DNA of 64,000 nt from Odontocerum albicorne (taxonomy: Eukaryota > Arthropoda > Insecta > Trichoptera > Odontoceridae). The stretch lies in assembly GCA_949825065.1 (NCBI GenBank), contig OX463854.1:11693112-11757111 (forward strand), given 5' to 3'. This document shows positions 35,265-46,274 of this stretch, piece after piece. The stretch's first letter is position 1. Each line of letters opens with the position of its first letter. The translations under genes were made by a program, and so were the position numbers. The notes below the pieces were generated by a model. The model was not told the origin of the DNA, did no database searches, and worked only from the letters and a program-made list of their open reading frames with translations.

Positions 35265-35700
35265 ATTATAGGAAAAGAGCCGAAGCAATGTTGTAGAAAT
35301 GCATGCATATAGAAGAAAACATGGGGTGACAACGTATGACAGAATACGAAATTAAGTGATTAGGGATGAATGTGTACTTAAGTCTGATGTGTTGAGTAAC
35401 ACGAAGAAGAGAATGCTGAGATGGTTTGAGCATGTAGAACGAATGCACGAAGAAAGACTAACATAGCAAATATACAGTGCAAATGTGAGTGAAAGGCGTG
35501 GTAGAAGAAGACCAAAGAAAGAATGGTTGGATCAAGCGAATGATATTTAGAAAGACGGAAATATAACAAGTTTGAGAAATCGAAAAAGGTATATGAGAGG
35601 TGTATGGATGTAAGAGATGTGTGTCAGGTTAAGGAAGTTTGGCGATTTATAATCTCTGCCCACCCCGACAGGGAGACGGCGCAATAGTATGTATGTATCT
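35265..35700 (+). mobile_element. RTE-A LINE, copy 11
   Basis: GGAAAAGAGCCGAAGC start, ATGCATGCATATAGAAGAAA, GAGATGGTTTGAGCATGTAG, GACCAAAGAAAGAATGG, and the tip CGACAGGGAGACGGCGCAAT then AGTATGTATGTATC. Confidence 0.8.
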
Positions 35701-35704
35701 TGAG

Positions 35705-36085
35705 GGATAAAAGTTCAAGGATAAAGGTTTAAGTTTTTTTTACATATAACCGTCAATGGATATAAATTTAAAGGTCTTGAAATATTTATAAAACTACAAA
35801 TCGGTTTCCAGGGAAAAATAACCGCATAAAACGATGGTCATTGAAATGCTCGAGATGGTTGTTTCATAAATCTCCCGAAACGTTATATTGCAGAAAGCAA
35901 GGAAGGGGTAGAAAATATTACATTTTTATTTTATTATCGAATTCTGGTTCAGGCATGCAATAATACTTTGGGGAAGTTCAAAATAGAGTTTTAATTTTAC
36001 CTTTTAGGCTCCAATACTACAAACAATGGAGGGTGCGAGGCTGAGGTGTAAAGAATGACTTGAATGGGGAAGAATGCAATGTTAA
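35705..36085. other. No recognised feature
   Basis: AT-rich. Confidence 0.5.
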
Positions 36086-36089
36086 AGCT

Positions 36090-36595
36090 GGAAAAGATAT
36101 GGAAGGATAAAACCATCACCATCACAACGAAAATGCGCCTAGATAAGTGTCTCCTCTTCGCAATATTTATGTATGGCATGGAGACGTGGACTTTAAGATC
36201 AAACAAGAGATGTAGAGTATATGCATTTGAAATGTAGTGCTGGAGAAGAATGTTACGAATTTCATGGAAGGCAGAGTGAATTAATGTCTCCATTCACGAA
36301 AACCTAAGAATTACCGACAGATTGTTGAGGATATGCCTAGGAACAGTTTTTTGATCCTTTGGATACATTGATCATGGCCAAGGAAACAGTTTGGACAGGA
36401 TTGTGGTCACTGGATGCATTTAAGGACGGTTCACGTGAGGAATAATCCCAATACGTTGAACTGACCAAATGAGAGACAAAACAGGACTACCTTTCACAAC
36501 TGCTCTTCAAACCGCGGACTGCAGGGTTGGATGTCGACTAATCGGCAAGGGCTATCATGAAAGGCACGATACTCAGTCATGAGCTAAACGACAAT
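36090..36595 (+). mobile_element. LINE-B fragment
   Basis: Parallel to 39980-40490: AAATGCGCCTAGATAAGTGT, GGCATGGAGACGTGGACTTT (decayed YGMET-W motif), TGATCATGGCCAAGGAAACA, and the end GATACTCAGTCATGAGC. Frames broken throughout. Confidence 0.7.
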
Positions 36596-36599
36596 ATGG

Positions 36600-37160
36600 A
36601 TGGATTTTTTTCTTTATTTTTTTTTTCAATTTATAATACAATTTATTAAGTTCTTTTAGTGATCCACCTCTGAATTAGGGGCTACCAATCTGTGTTCCGC
36701 GGATTTATTTGGAGTTCCGTAATAAAATGAGTTTTCGAGCTTTTATTAATAGGTTGAAATATGCGTGAATAATTTATTTAACTTTCACGTGGCTGAAAAA
36801 AAAAGCGTGAAATTCCGTAGGCGGCAATTCGTTGTTTGTTGTGCTTTTGTTTCACATATTTTTGTGAATTTTTAGTGGATATTTTCTCTGCACTGTAACG
36901 AAAACAAATTACATAAGGAAGCTGGACGTCATTCCGGATATTACAATAGAATTCCATAATTTAACCGAAATTGGAAGAAACGAAAAAGATTAATCCTATA
37001 AATTTATTTATTTTTTATTTATTTATTATTACACATGACAAGAAATATACACAATTTGAGAAAAACAACAGATAATTTGATTTGGACATACAATTTTAAT
37101 GGATCTGGGTTTGTTGCCTTTCATTTGTCGTATCCCCAGTAAACTAGGCTTTTGCCTGTA
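36600..37160. other. No recognised feature
   Basis: AT-rich. Confidence 0.5.
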
Positions 37161-37166
37161 TCTCAC

Positions 37167-37224
37167 TGATCATTATTTATAATATTATATAATAAATATT
37201 ATATAATATTATAAATAATGATCA
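37167..37224. repeat. Perfect inverted repeat, 27-bp arms, 4-nt loop
   Basis: Left arm 37167-37193 begins TGATCATTATTTATAATATT. Right arm 37198-37224 is its exact inverse. The loop is AAAT. Arms are almost pure A/T, so cruciform extrusion is plausible. Confidence 0.9.
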
Positions 37225-37377
37225 ATCCTATACATATTGCTCATATAATTGCATAATGACTTGAATTTCATGGCACAAATCATCCTAGTTTGGATGGATT
37301 GCCTATTAAAAGCTCCAGTTTGAATTTGAAAAAATCTTTAAATTGTTTATGGTTTCTTATTTTATTTATAAGTATCT

Positions 37378-37592
37378 TAATTTGTTTTATCAAACACTGT
37401 TTATTCCTTTTTTGTAACGGCATAACCCTACCAGTTTCAAGGCTTTCACCTCATCATCAGGGGAGCACAAACAGGACTTGTCTAGTCAGCTAACTTGAAG
37501 ACTTGTTTGTGCTCCCTTGATGATGAGGTGAAAGCCTTGAAACCGGTTGGGTTATACCGTTACAAAAAGTGGAATAAGCATTGTTTTTCACA
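37378..37592. mobile_element. Foldback element, well-preserved copy
   Basis: Left arm: AACACTGTTTATTCC, GTAACGGCATAACCCTACCA, TTTCAAGGCTTTCACCTCAT, GGGAGCACAAACAGGACTTG. Right arm is the inverse with few mismatches: AAGACTTGTTTGTGCTCCC, GATGAGGTGAAAGCCTTGAA, GGGTTATACCGTTAC, GTGGAATAAGCATTG. Arms about 95 bp, spacer about 20 bp. No transposase. A sister copy is at 8565-8760. Confidence 0.85.
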
Positions 37593-37599
37593 AAGGATA

Positions 37600-37985
37600 C
37601 CACTCCATGCCATGATGATAACTGAAATCATAAGATATGTGCTATTCAAGAACATATTCTCCCTCCCGCACCACTGGCACCTAAACAGCGGGAGTGGCAA
37701 ATTTGTGAGTTATTTATATTTTGAAGAATGATTGGAATACTTTTTGAGTCTAATTTCTCAGGTTGTTTTTCATTTTCAGAGCCTATTACATCTGCATTAA
37801 TTAACATTTTTCTGTAGTTTATTTTCTGATAAAATAATATTGATATTTTACCCTATTACACAATTTTTTACGCAGTTTTAACGAAAAGTATTGTTAACAT
37901 CGTGGTTTTTTTTTACTATAAATGTAAAACACATCGACTTTGATAATAAAATATGTATTTTTACGAGATGTACTCTCGACTGGTA
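37600..37985. other. No recognised feature
   Basis: AT-rich. Confidence 0.5.
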
Positions 37986-37989
37986 CCAT

Positions 37990-38095
37990 TTTTTAAATGA
38001 TTTTTTTGGATCTAATAGGGAATCGAAATCGAAACCTCCCGGTTGGAAGTCAAGCGTCTTATCAACGAGTCTACGAAGGTCGTCATTATAATTAG
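37990..38095 (-). mobile_element. SINE-A head, minus strand
   Basis: The reverse complement gives TCGTAGACTCGTTGATAAGA (box A side) and CCGGGAGGTTTCGATTTCGA (box B side). Confidence 0.6.
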
Positions 38096-38397
38096 TAGTT
38101 ATTGATCGCTATTATTGGTTGTTATTGATGATGAATGCGAACTTAATCTTGAGCAGTAATCTAGCGATATTGAATCGGAGTCAATTTGGAAGGGATTATT
38201 ATTAACATAAGGGCTTAATACCTTTTTGCTGTATCAAATGCTGTAATCTTCCCAAAAGTTGTAATTGATAGTATCTTCCTTAAGTCAGTATATCTTTGAT
38301 AAGTGTCTCGAGTATTGATTACCAAGACGAAGCTAATGTCAGCAGTAGCGTCTAGTGATTTTCAAAATTGGTATTTCATCAGAACTGCATATATATG

Positions 38398-39125
38398 TTT
38401 TCTTACCACAGAGATTTATTCAGCACTCTTTACGTCTTGCGGTTACCTCAATCGTTTTGAATTAATAAATCCGACATTTTGCATAAAATATTCCGATTCG
38501 AGTGCTCCACGCAAATGAAAGATTTTTGTCAGTGAACATTTCATATATATTGCATACAGCAGAGACTCAAACCAATCTTGGAACTGCGATCAAAAGCTTA
38601 ATAAAGAATAATGTCATTTAAGCATACTCACAATAGAGATTTTTTATTAAATTAGGAATGAAAATATTAATGGTTAGGTTTTTCTTTTGGATACACAATA
38701 ATACATAGAGAAATTACCAGTGGGAAATATTGTTAAGAATAGTGACTAGAAGTTTGAAAAAAAATAAGAAATTAATTTTCTTTTTCTTACCAAACAGAAA
38801 TTTTATTTTGCGCTTTTTGCGTCTTGCAAATACTCCGATCGTTTTGAAATATTAAATTCGATATTTTGTGTAAACAATTGCGATACAATTCGTTTGGCAG
38901 CTAGCTGTCTACACATGAGCATATTTCGTCGACCATATCATATGTACTCGTACGACTGGGACCCTTTTTTTAAACCAAAGACTCAAACCAACCTTTAAAC
39001 TACGACCAAAAAATTAACAAAAACAAGTTTGTTTAAGCGCATCTGCAAGTGAACTTTTTTTAATTAGTTAGATATGAAAATATTCATGGTATAGTTTATG
39101 TTTTGTATACACAATGGTATAACTG
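38398..39125. repeat. Diverged tandem duplication, about 400-bp unit
   Basis: Unit 1 (38398-38705) and unit 2 (38783-39122) share TTTCTTACCA, CTTTTTGCGTCTTGC-like, CGATCGTTTTGAA-like, AGACTCAAACCAA and GGATACACAATA-like blocks in the same order. Unit 2 has some 20 extra bases that include a TACTCGTA octamer. No coding sequence recognised. Confidence 0.75.
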
Positions 39126-39256
39126 CCGGCGAGTTCGAGCGCAATGTGGTTTAATTACGTCATACTCGTAGTGTGGAGACATCAATTGAACTAAAATACT
39201 CGTATATGAATTTGTTTAACATAATGATTTTCGATAAAGTGACCTTCGTAGCTAAT

Positions 39257-39515
39257 CGCATATCTCCGTGGCCTAGTTGGTAAGACGCTTGACATCTATT
39301 TTAGTGGATTCGGGTTCGATTCCCTATGGTACCCAAAAACTGGTTCCTGTCTGGTAAAATTTTGTGTGTGAGTATTGTTATCTCGTCACTTGCGGTAGTA
39401 TTGCTAAGACGTACGATTACGAACGAGTTTAGTGTTTACTTCAGAGGTTCTAAAGTTGTCACACTCTTCAATATGTCTGAATCACCAACGCTCACCCACT
39501 TTACGCGTTGAGGTT
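39257..39515 (+). mobile_element. SINE-B, best copy
   Basis: Box A TGGCCTAGTTGGTAAGACGC and box B GGGTTCGATTCCC are both excellent. The body has TGGTACCCAAAAACTGGTTC, CACTTGCGGTAGTATTGC and TTCAATATGTCTGAATCACC. The end is near TTACGCGTTGAGG. Pol III transcription is plausible. The 39326-39511 frame is incidental. Confidence 0.75.
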
Positions 39516-39519
39516 TTAT

Positions 39520-39970
39520 ACATTCATAAACAAATTTCGATATTTATATGAATTTTCATTATTTCGCTTTTTATTTATTAATTTAAGACAATAGAAATAT
39601 TTTTATATTTACAACGCTCGAGTGAACTTATAGACGCGCCGCCTCTGAATTTCAGCCCATACCAAGGACATAAAACCAACAATTTAGAACGGGGACATAC
39701 CAACAATTATATAGGATATTAAATATCCTACACCAATGGTTTGTTTCGGTTCTGGAATTTCATGGTTATGTTGTATAACATTGATTTTGCGGTTAAATGT
39801 TGTATACTATGTGGTAGGAAATATCGGCGAAAGGAATGATGGCTTTTTTAATATACTCGTAGACTAGGGCTTCCCAATATTTTTAGGACCAACGCCCTTC
39901 TCGGAGAGTATGAAGATAAGTTTAATATAGTAATAAACTGCCACCAAATAATGTGAATTATGGTCTAGGA
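39520..39970. other. No recognised feature
   Basis: Contains ATATAGGATATTAAATATCC, a small palindrome. Otherwise plain. Confidence 0.4.
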
Positions 39971-39974
39971 GTGG

Positions 39975-40495
39975 TTACTAATTTTGTAAACTTTGGCTCC
40001 AAAACCATCACAACCAAAATGCACCTAGATAAGTGTCTCCTCTTTGCAATATTTATATACGGCATGAAAACGTGACGATTTGAGTTCAAGTGAGAGATGT
40101 AGAGTATATTTATTTGAAATGTGCTGCTGGAGAAGGATGGAACGAATTCCATGGAAGGTAAATTTAATCAATGCCTCCATTCTCGAAGAACTAACAATCA
40201 TTGACAGATTGTTGACGATATGCCTAGGACGAGTTCTCTTATCTGTTAGATACATTGCTCGTGGCCAAGGAGACAGTTTGGAGAGGCTTATGGTCACTGG
40301 AAGCATGGAAGGACAATGCATGAGAGTAATGGTCCAAGTGCGTTGGACTGACCAAGTGAGAGATATCATAGGACTACTCTTGACGACTGCTCTTCGAACT
40401 GTGGGTGCAAGGATACGAGTATATTGAAAGGAGTCATCCAGCAATATCAAGAGAGTCACTATACTCGTACTTAGTCATGAGATGCACTACAGGAA
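39975..40495 (+). mobile_element. LINE-B fragment, best copy
   Basis: Broken frames contain AFEM-like, RIPWKVN, LTIIDRLLTICLGRVL, IARGQGDSLERLMVTGSMEG and VRWTDQVRDIIG, the characteristic C-terminal order of this RTE-like family. The frame at 40080-40427 is open for 115 codons. The end is CTTAGTCATGAG. Two TACTCGTA octamers lie in it. Confidence 0.75.
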
Positions 40496-40599
40496 ATATA
40501 GAAATTTGTATCTTTTAAGTTTTTTAAATCTGGAGAAGGAAAAACAGGCTTTCAATAATACTAAATTTTTTATTTATTAGTTTTGTCAAAACAATTACT

Positions 40600-41070
40600 T
40601 GCATGGAGATTTGAAAGGAGAGAGTGTCAGACTTTCACGACACACATTTTCGCTTCTTCTACACCCACAAACTTTCTCATACATGTGCTACTATTCCTCT
40701 TACTCTTTTATATATTTTATTAAAAATATCATACACTTGATCCAACCATACTTTCCTTGGTCTTCCTCCACCACAACTTTAACTTATATTTGCACTGCAA
40801 TTTTTTTTGTTAATATTTTTTTATTCACTCGTTCAATGTGACCAAACAATCTCAGAGTGGTCTTCTCATCTTAGTCAACACATCAGCCTTAAGTTCAAAT
40901 TATCCCTAATGACTTTTTTCCATATTCTGTCATACATTGTCTGCCCATATATTTTTCCTAGTGTATGAATTTTTAGATAATTTATTCGACTTCTTTTCTT
41001 TACCAAATCCACGTTTCACTTTCATACATGAAAGTTGGTATTGCAATACTATTGTATACAAATGTCCTAC
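40600..41070 (-). mobile_element. RTE-A LINE, copy 12
   Basis: GAGAGTGTCAGACTTTCACG, ACTTGATCCAACCATACTTT, then CCACGTTTCACTTTCATACA. The tip is missing. Confidence 0.75.
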
Positions 41071-41150
41071 CAACGGTAGAATAAAATATTGGCTGTACTT
41101 TAAGTTGAATTCAAAAGGTTTTTTGCGTAGTTTTCGAGCTCAGTGTATAG

Positions 41151-41412
41151 TATTGTCACGTGAGTCTCAGAATATTAACGATGTGTATTAACGACTCTCA
41201 GAATATTAACCTTAAATTGCATAATCTGTTTTGAGTCTCAGTGTATTGTCACGTGAGTCTCAGAATATTAACGATGTGTATTAACGACTCTCAGAATATT
41301 AGCCTTAAATTGCATAATCTGTTTTGAGTCTCAGTGTATTGTCACGTGAGTCTCAGAATATTAACGATGTGTATTAACGATTCTCAGAACATTAAGCTTA
41401 AATTGCATAATC
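41151..41412. repeat. Tandem repeat, about 3 x 93 bp
   Basis: Units begin at 41151, 41244 and 41337 with TATTGTCACGTGAGTCTCAG. Differences between units are few. The third unit stops about 17 bp short. Confidence 0.9.
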
Positions 41413-41414
41413 TA

Positions 41415-42490
41415 TTTAAATATGATTGAATGAAAAATGTTTTTTTTTATTGAAAATATGTGTTAATGTGATTTTTATAAACTGAATAAAACTACTAAGA
41501 CCCGATCGTAAAAAAGGATTCTGAATTATACAATAAGCTAAATCAACATTTATCTACATCACGCACGTTTTTCATACTTTCTTCAAAAAATATTGGGATT
41601 TATTTTTATGGCTAAACTAACGTCGTTTCACAAAAAAAAATTACAACCAAACTTCATGTGTCGTTATTTACGCTTTCCTGGTTCCCAGGCTTGTTTAAAT
41701 TTATATCACTTGAACACGTTCAGTACTGAAAACGCTTATTGCGTTCATATAAGCTTGTTAGGTGCACAAAATGACTATCGCCGTTCTTTTCCTAATTTCT
41801 TTGAGTGGATTAAAAACAAGTGAGCTCAGAGTGGTCTTACTGTACTGATAGGATTTTTATGGGTCACATGGCAATGAATTATGTTTGCTTTTTTAATTTT
41901 TAACAGCAAAGTAATTGTAAAAAAAATTATTCAGTAGTTAATATGTTAATAAGCCGCGTGTATATTTTTCTTCTTTGTTCTTTATATGAAGGAGTATATG
42001 CCAGTGTCAAGTGATGTTCACTTCATATGATATCGTTATTTCTGTTCACATGGGCGACGTGCCAGTATACTTGAGTTGTCATGACTATATTTGTTATTTT
42101 CAGTACTAAAAGCAACTCGGCCCGAGACTACTGTTATCTTGTGAGACACAATGGAATGAAACAAACTACATGATTTACAACTAAATGAGTATCTAAAATA
42201 AGATGACATTTAAAATAATTTCAATCTAAAATAGTGATCACTGATGTGAAAATAGATTCCACCGAATAATTAGTTACAACAGTGAAACTAATGAAAGTTT
42301 TGAATTTTAATGTATTATTTTTTCTCTGCCTTGTATGTTTTCTGAGAAAAATGCGTCATCTAAATGGCGCGTTAAAATGAGAGAGTTATACGAGTAAATG
42401 CGCACACAAATTTATCCCTTTTTCTTTAAAAATGGTTGAGAAAGAGAAAAAAATCTAAACACATTTACAATCATGCCGTGAGGTACAATC
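41415..42490. other. No recognised feature
   Basis: The frame at 41593-41823 (MCRYLRFPGSQACLNLYHLN) looks protein-like but is unassigned. CAGTACT-containing and GAGCTCAG / CTCGGCCCGAG-containing stretches near 41820-42130 hint at a decayed element. Confidence 0.35.
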
Positions 42491-42494
42491 CAAA

Positions 42495-42970
42495 AAAAGA
42501 TTTTTATATGGAAAAAAATGTATAAAGTGACATTTTGAAATCCAATGTTTTAGCGCGGAATTTACTCTAAATATGACGTATTTTTTTCGTGCCGTAGTGC
42601 CTTAAGAATTTAAACAAAGATTTTTATATGGAAACAATGTATAAAGTGACATTTCGGAATCCAGTGTTTTAGCGCGGAATTTACTCTAAATATGACGTAT
42701 TTTTTTCGTGCCGTAGTGCCTTAAGAATTTAAACAAAGATTTTTATATGGAAAAAATGTATAAAGTGACATTTTGGAATCCAATGTTTTAGCGCGGAATT
42801 TACTCTAAATATGACGTATTTTTTTCGTGCCATAGTGCCTTAAGAATTTAAACAAAGATTTTTATATGGAAAAAATGTATAAAGTGACATTTTGGAATCC
42901 AATGTTTTAGCGTGAAATTTACTCTAAATATGACGTATTTTTTTCGTGCCGTAGTGCCTTAAGAATTTAA
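42495..42970. repeat. Tandem repeat, 4 x 119-120 bp
   Basis: Each unit runs from AGATTTTTATATGG through AGCGCGGAATTTACTCTAAA and TTTTTTCGTGCCGTAGTGCC to TTAAGAATTTAAA. Starts are near 42499, 42619, 42738 and 42857. Units differ at a handful of sites. Confidence 0.9.
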
Positions 42971-42971
42971 A

Positions 42972-43335
42972 TAAAAAATGATACCAAAAAATTTCGTAAG
43001 AAACCAGGGATTGTACAAACAACTCTAAAACCAATTAACCCTTAGAGAAACTAAATTTTATTGAACATAAATAATTTAGTACATTCATCCATTTTGCTGT
43101 CAAAGAAGTAAACATGAAATTATTTGTTAACGAAGTGACCTTCATAATAAAACTGAACCGAAAACATTTCACGTTTAAGAGTTTCTCAAAAAATATATAT
43201 AATTTGTTCCAAGTATTCTCAATTTTTTTTTATTGGACTTTCAATCAATTTATTTGTATGGTACGTTTCAAATTATCCGAGTTGGTTATTTAGACATGCG
43301 TGACCGGGAGGCAAAATTATCTTTTACATACAAAT
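42972..43335. other. No recognised feature
   Basis: AT-rich. Confidence 0.5.
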
Positions 43336-43339
43336 GTAC

Positions 43340-43750
43340 CATCATAGAGGACATAGCAGAAAACTTTACTATTTCGACATAATTTTTACACCTCTTCCAC
43401 ATCATTCATACATTTTCGAATACAGATCCATTTGTTCTCTAACTCTTTACAATTTATTAAAATTTCATTAACTTTGTCCAACCATACTATTCTCATCCAT
43501 CCACCACCACGATCCCACTTATTTGTTTCTGTATTGTCAAAATAAAATAAACTTACCTGTCATTTACATATCACAGTAACAAAATATAACATCTTTAAAA
43601 AAACTAATAATTCAGGATAAGTTTATTTATTAAAACGTGAAAATACCAAATAACGCTTGTATAATAAATTTGTTAAGTCAGTCTTTTATTACTCATCCAT
43701 TAAACATGTCCAAATCTTCAAAGCGCTCTTTTCACCCTATTTCACATATT
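43340..43750 (-). mobile_element. RTE-A LINE, copy 13, interrupted
   Basis: 43340-43525 carries the near-tip part (GGACATAGCAGAAAACTTTA, TTGTCCAACCATACTATTC). The family resumes at 43680 with ACTCATCCATTAAACATGTC. The 150 bp between is unrelated AT-rich DNA, a probable small insertion. Confidence 0.6.
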
Positions 43751-43754
43751 TTCT

Positions 43755-44485
43755 TCTGTTTTATTAATCACGCTATCGGATCTAGAGCCACTGGAGTAGA
43801 TAGTACGCCTTCATAATAAAAACCTGAAGTTTCATCCCTAATGGCAAGTGACTCATTTTTTTCGTTTTCTTTTCCATCGCAGAGTATTGAAATTCATTGC
43901 AGCATTCAACACACACTTGCCTTTGGACATCACCTATGAGTTTTGGCAACCATCTTGCGCTTATCTATTTATTCCAAGATAGCCATGTAGAATTCATAGC
44001 ACTGTGGTATTGGAAAGCCATCATCTTGTTGCTATTTTATTTAAGTCTTCATCGTTGTAACACTTGCTCTCGTTCTAATGCAACTTTTTCTAGAGTGAGT
44101 GTATCTCAATCGATTCCCTGCGTAAGTGAAACTGTTCCGTCCAATCTTTAAATATGAGTGAGAAAATTCTTCGTGGACAGAATCTAAACGTCATTGAATT
44201 TCGTCTGGCTTTTCCTTTTTTTTAAATAAATTTGGTAATCGCTCGATACTCAATTTTTAAAATTTTAGAATAAAACGAAACAACATGTCTTCTGTCGGTC
44301 CTAGTTGACATAATACCAGAGATACTCGTAACACATAATAATCAAATTTCAACTGTAACACTGCCTGATCATACGGATTATGTCGTGGTATCTGTTCAGG
44401 CCGGAAACGTTTTAATTTTGTGTCATATTCTGATATTTAAGTATGACCATTGAAACATGAAAATGAAGTTTATTATATTGTTTCT
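43755..44485. other. No recognised feature
   Basis: 43880-44150 has fairly balanced composition, but no motif could be supported. Confidence 0.4.
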
Positions 44486-44489
44486 TCCC

Positions 44490-44735
44490 TTTTCTTATCC
44501 TTATCTTAGCTAACATACGGCCCTGGGCCTTCTAAGTCCTGACCAGTTGTGTGCGGTGGTATGTACGTACTTATTTTTGACTGCGAATTATATTATTATT
44601 TTAATATTTATATTTTATTTGACATTTTTTATTTCTATTTTCACTCGCACTCTATATTTTAGATACATTTTGTAAAAAAAAATTCTAGTCGAAATCCACC
44701 GTAGACAAATAAAAATGCATTATAATTGGCAATAT
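44490..44735 (+). mobile_element. LINE 3' UTR-like repeat, copy 1
   Basis: CATACGGCCCTGGGCCTTCT, GACCAGTTGTGTGCGGTGGT, then GTCGAAATCCACCGTAGAC and a final AAATAAAAATG. The same order recurs at 45660-45900. The AATAAA-like end fits a retrotransposon 3' UTR. Confidence 0.6.
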
Positions 44736-44739
44736 AAAT

Positions 44740-44890
44740 TTCATGCGTATTTTACCGTTTATTTAATTCCTGTTTATACAGGTGGATTGCCTTCATAAAA
44801 ATTATTCTTGAAAATCTTCAATATTTTTATCAAGTTTTGTTAGCTTTATGTCAAAAAATGGTAAACAATATTTTGCTGAAAGTAAAAAAA
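44740..44890. terminator. Downstream flank of tRNA-Met copy 1, with Pol III terminator
   Basis: On the minus strand the nine A of 44884-44892 read as T9 just after the tRNA, a strong Pol III terminator. The rest is AT-rich. Confidence 0.7.
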
Positions 44891-44894
44891 AATA

Positions 44895-44967
44895 TGCCCC
44901 GGGTGAGGCTCGAACTCACGACCTTAAGATTATGAGACTTACGCGCTGCCTACTGCGCCACCGAGGC
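44895..44967 (-). tRNA. tRNA-Met (CAT), elongator, copy 1
   Basis: 73 nt, full cloverleaf. Acceptor GCCTCGG pairs with CCGGGGC (one G-U). The D arm is GCGC-AGTAGGCA-GCGC. The anticodon loop is CTCATAA with anticodon CAT. The T arm is GTGAG-TTCGAGC-CTCAC, with discriminator A. Internal box A (TGGCGCAGTAGG) and box B (GGTCGTGAGTTCGAGCC) are intact, so Pol III should transcribe it. No intron and no encoded CCA. It decodes internal AUG codons. Confidence 0.95.
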
Positions 44968-44969
44968 GG

Positions 44970-45655
44970 GTGAAGTGAGCATGTGAGTAATTATATGTAT
45001 TTATAAATAGCTTCAATGTTAGCTGAAGATGACAATAGTTTTCTGAAACACAGTTATATTGGTTACTGGGATTACTCGATGTTAAACTTTTCTTGTTTCA
45101 TACGCGGTTTATATTTGTATTCTTACATTAAACGTTCGGTTACACTAACACCGTGAGTGCGAAATGTGGATTTTACCAATAGTTAATATCTTTTTAAAAC
45201 ATCGACAGATTTTTTATTTGGATATTTTCAATCATGTGGTTATAAGAGGAAATTTTATATATTTGAATTAATCCAAACTTATTTATCACAATTTCTTAAA
45301 AAAATTACATTTTAGCTTTGCACTTCTTGTTATACGAGTATGTTAGATCTTTTATATATTAAAAATGTCTGATTTATTTAAAGAGATGATGGAGTATTTT
45401 ATAGTGGAAATATTGTCACAACTGTCGCACAAAAATATGACTGCAGGGTATATTTAAATAAAATTGTTTACCATCCCTACTTCACGACTATCTGCCAACA
45501 CATAAGAAACATTATCCGAAAGCAACATGATTAATTTTATTCCATAATTATGTAAACAGTTATTTTTATATTTCATCTCTTGAATTCGAAATTGTATTTT
45601 TAGCCGAGTTGTATTTTTAGGTTAAATGTTGTAAAAATATCGTAATATTTTTATT
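44970..45655. other. No recognised feature
   Basis: AT-rich. Confidence 0.5.
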
Positions 45656-45659
45656 TTTC

Positions 45660-45900
45660 TAAATTTCTTGCATGGCATACGGCCCTAGGCATTCTGAGTT
45701 TTGACCTGTTGTGTGCAGTATTGCGCATGTATTATACTTCTTTTCGACTGCAAATATAATAATATGGATCATGTTGGTATTTCGATTTAATATATTTTAT
45801 TGTGATACATTGTATATATGATATGTATTCTTGTGCTCTTTAAATTTTTATAAAATTGAATGATAGTTGTTAAGGGTGGAAATCGACTGTAAATAAATTA
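45660..45900 (+). mobile_element. LINE 3' UTR-like repeat, copy 2
   Basis: GGCATACGGCCCTAGGCATT, GACCTGTTGTGTGCAGTATT, TTCGACTGCAAATATAATAA, ending GGAAATCGACTGTAAATAAA. Matches 44490-44735. Confidence 0.6.
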
Positions 45901-45904
45901 ATGA

Positions 45905-46265
45905 ATATTAAAGATATATTTGTATTTTGCAATATTTTTTATTCTTAATTACCAAATATGGAAAGGGAATTAAATTATATTTTTCATCAAGAGCATAAGA
46001 ATAATCTTGCGAAAACGATCATAAATGAAATTTGGACCAACAAATCTTTCGAACTCTGTCAGCAACATTGTAACTGCGTAGTAATGTTTTGTTCACAGTA
46101 CTAATTTATGAGTTTTCTGGAAATATTGCAGTGACAAAGGATATTAATTGAACGTGTACGTATGTACTGGATCTAACCCAAATTCTAAATGTTTTAAAAT
46201 ATTTGAGGAGACATAGTCAAAAGTAAAAATGTTTTGAAACAAAAAAAAAGAAATATAAAAAAACA
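45905..46265. other. No recognised feature
   Basis: AT-rich. Confidence 0.5.
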
Positions 46266-46274
46266 TTTTGCCAA

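Noticed and set aside
37378..37592. Hammerhead-ribozyme-like core (CTGATGA ... GAAAC) in the foldback arms
   Set aside because: The segment between the two boxes does not form a proper stem II next to CTGATGA, and no cleavage triplet with a pairing stem was found. The diverged copy keeps CTGACGA...GAAAC, so a structural search could revisit it.
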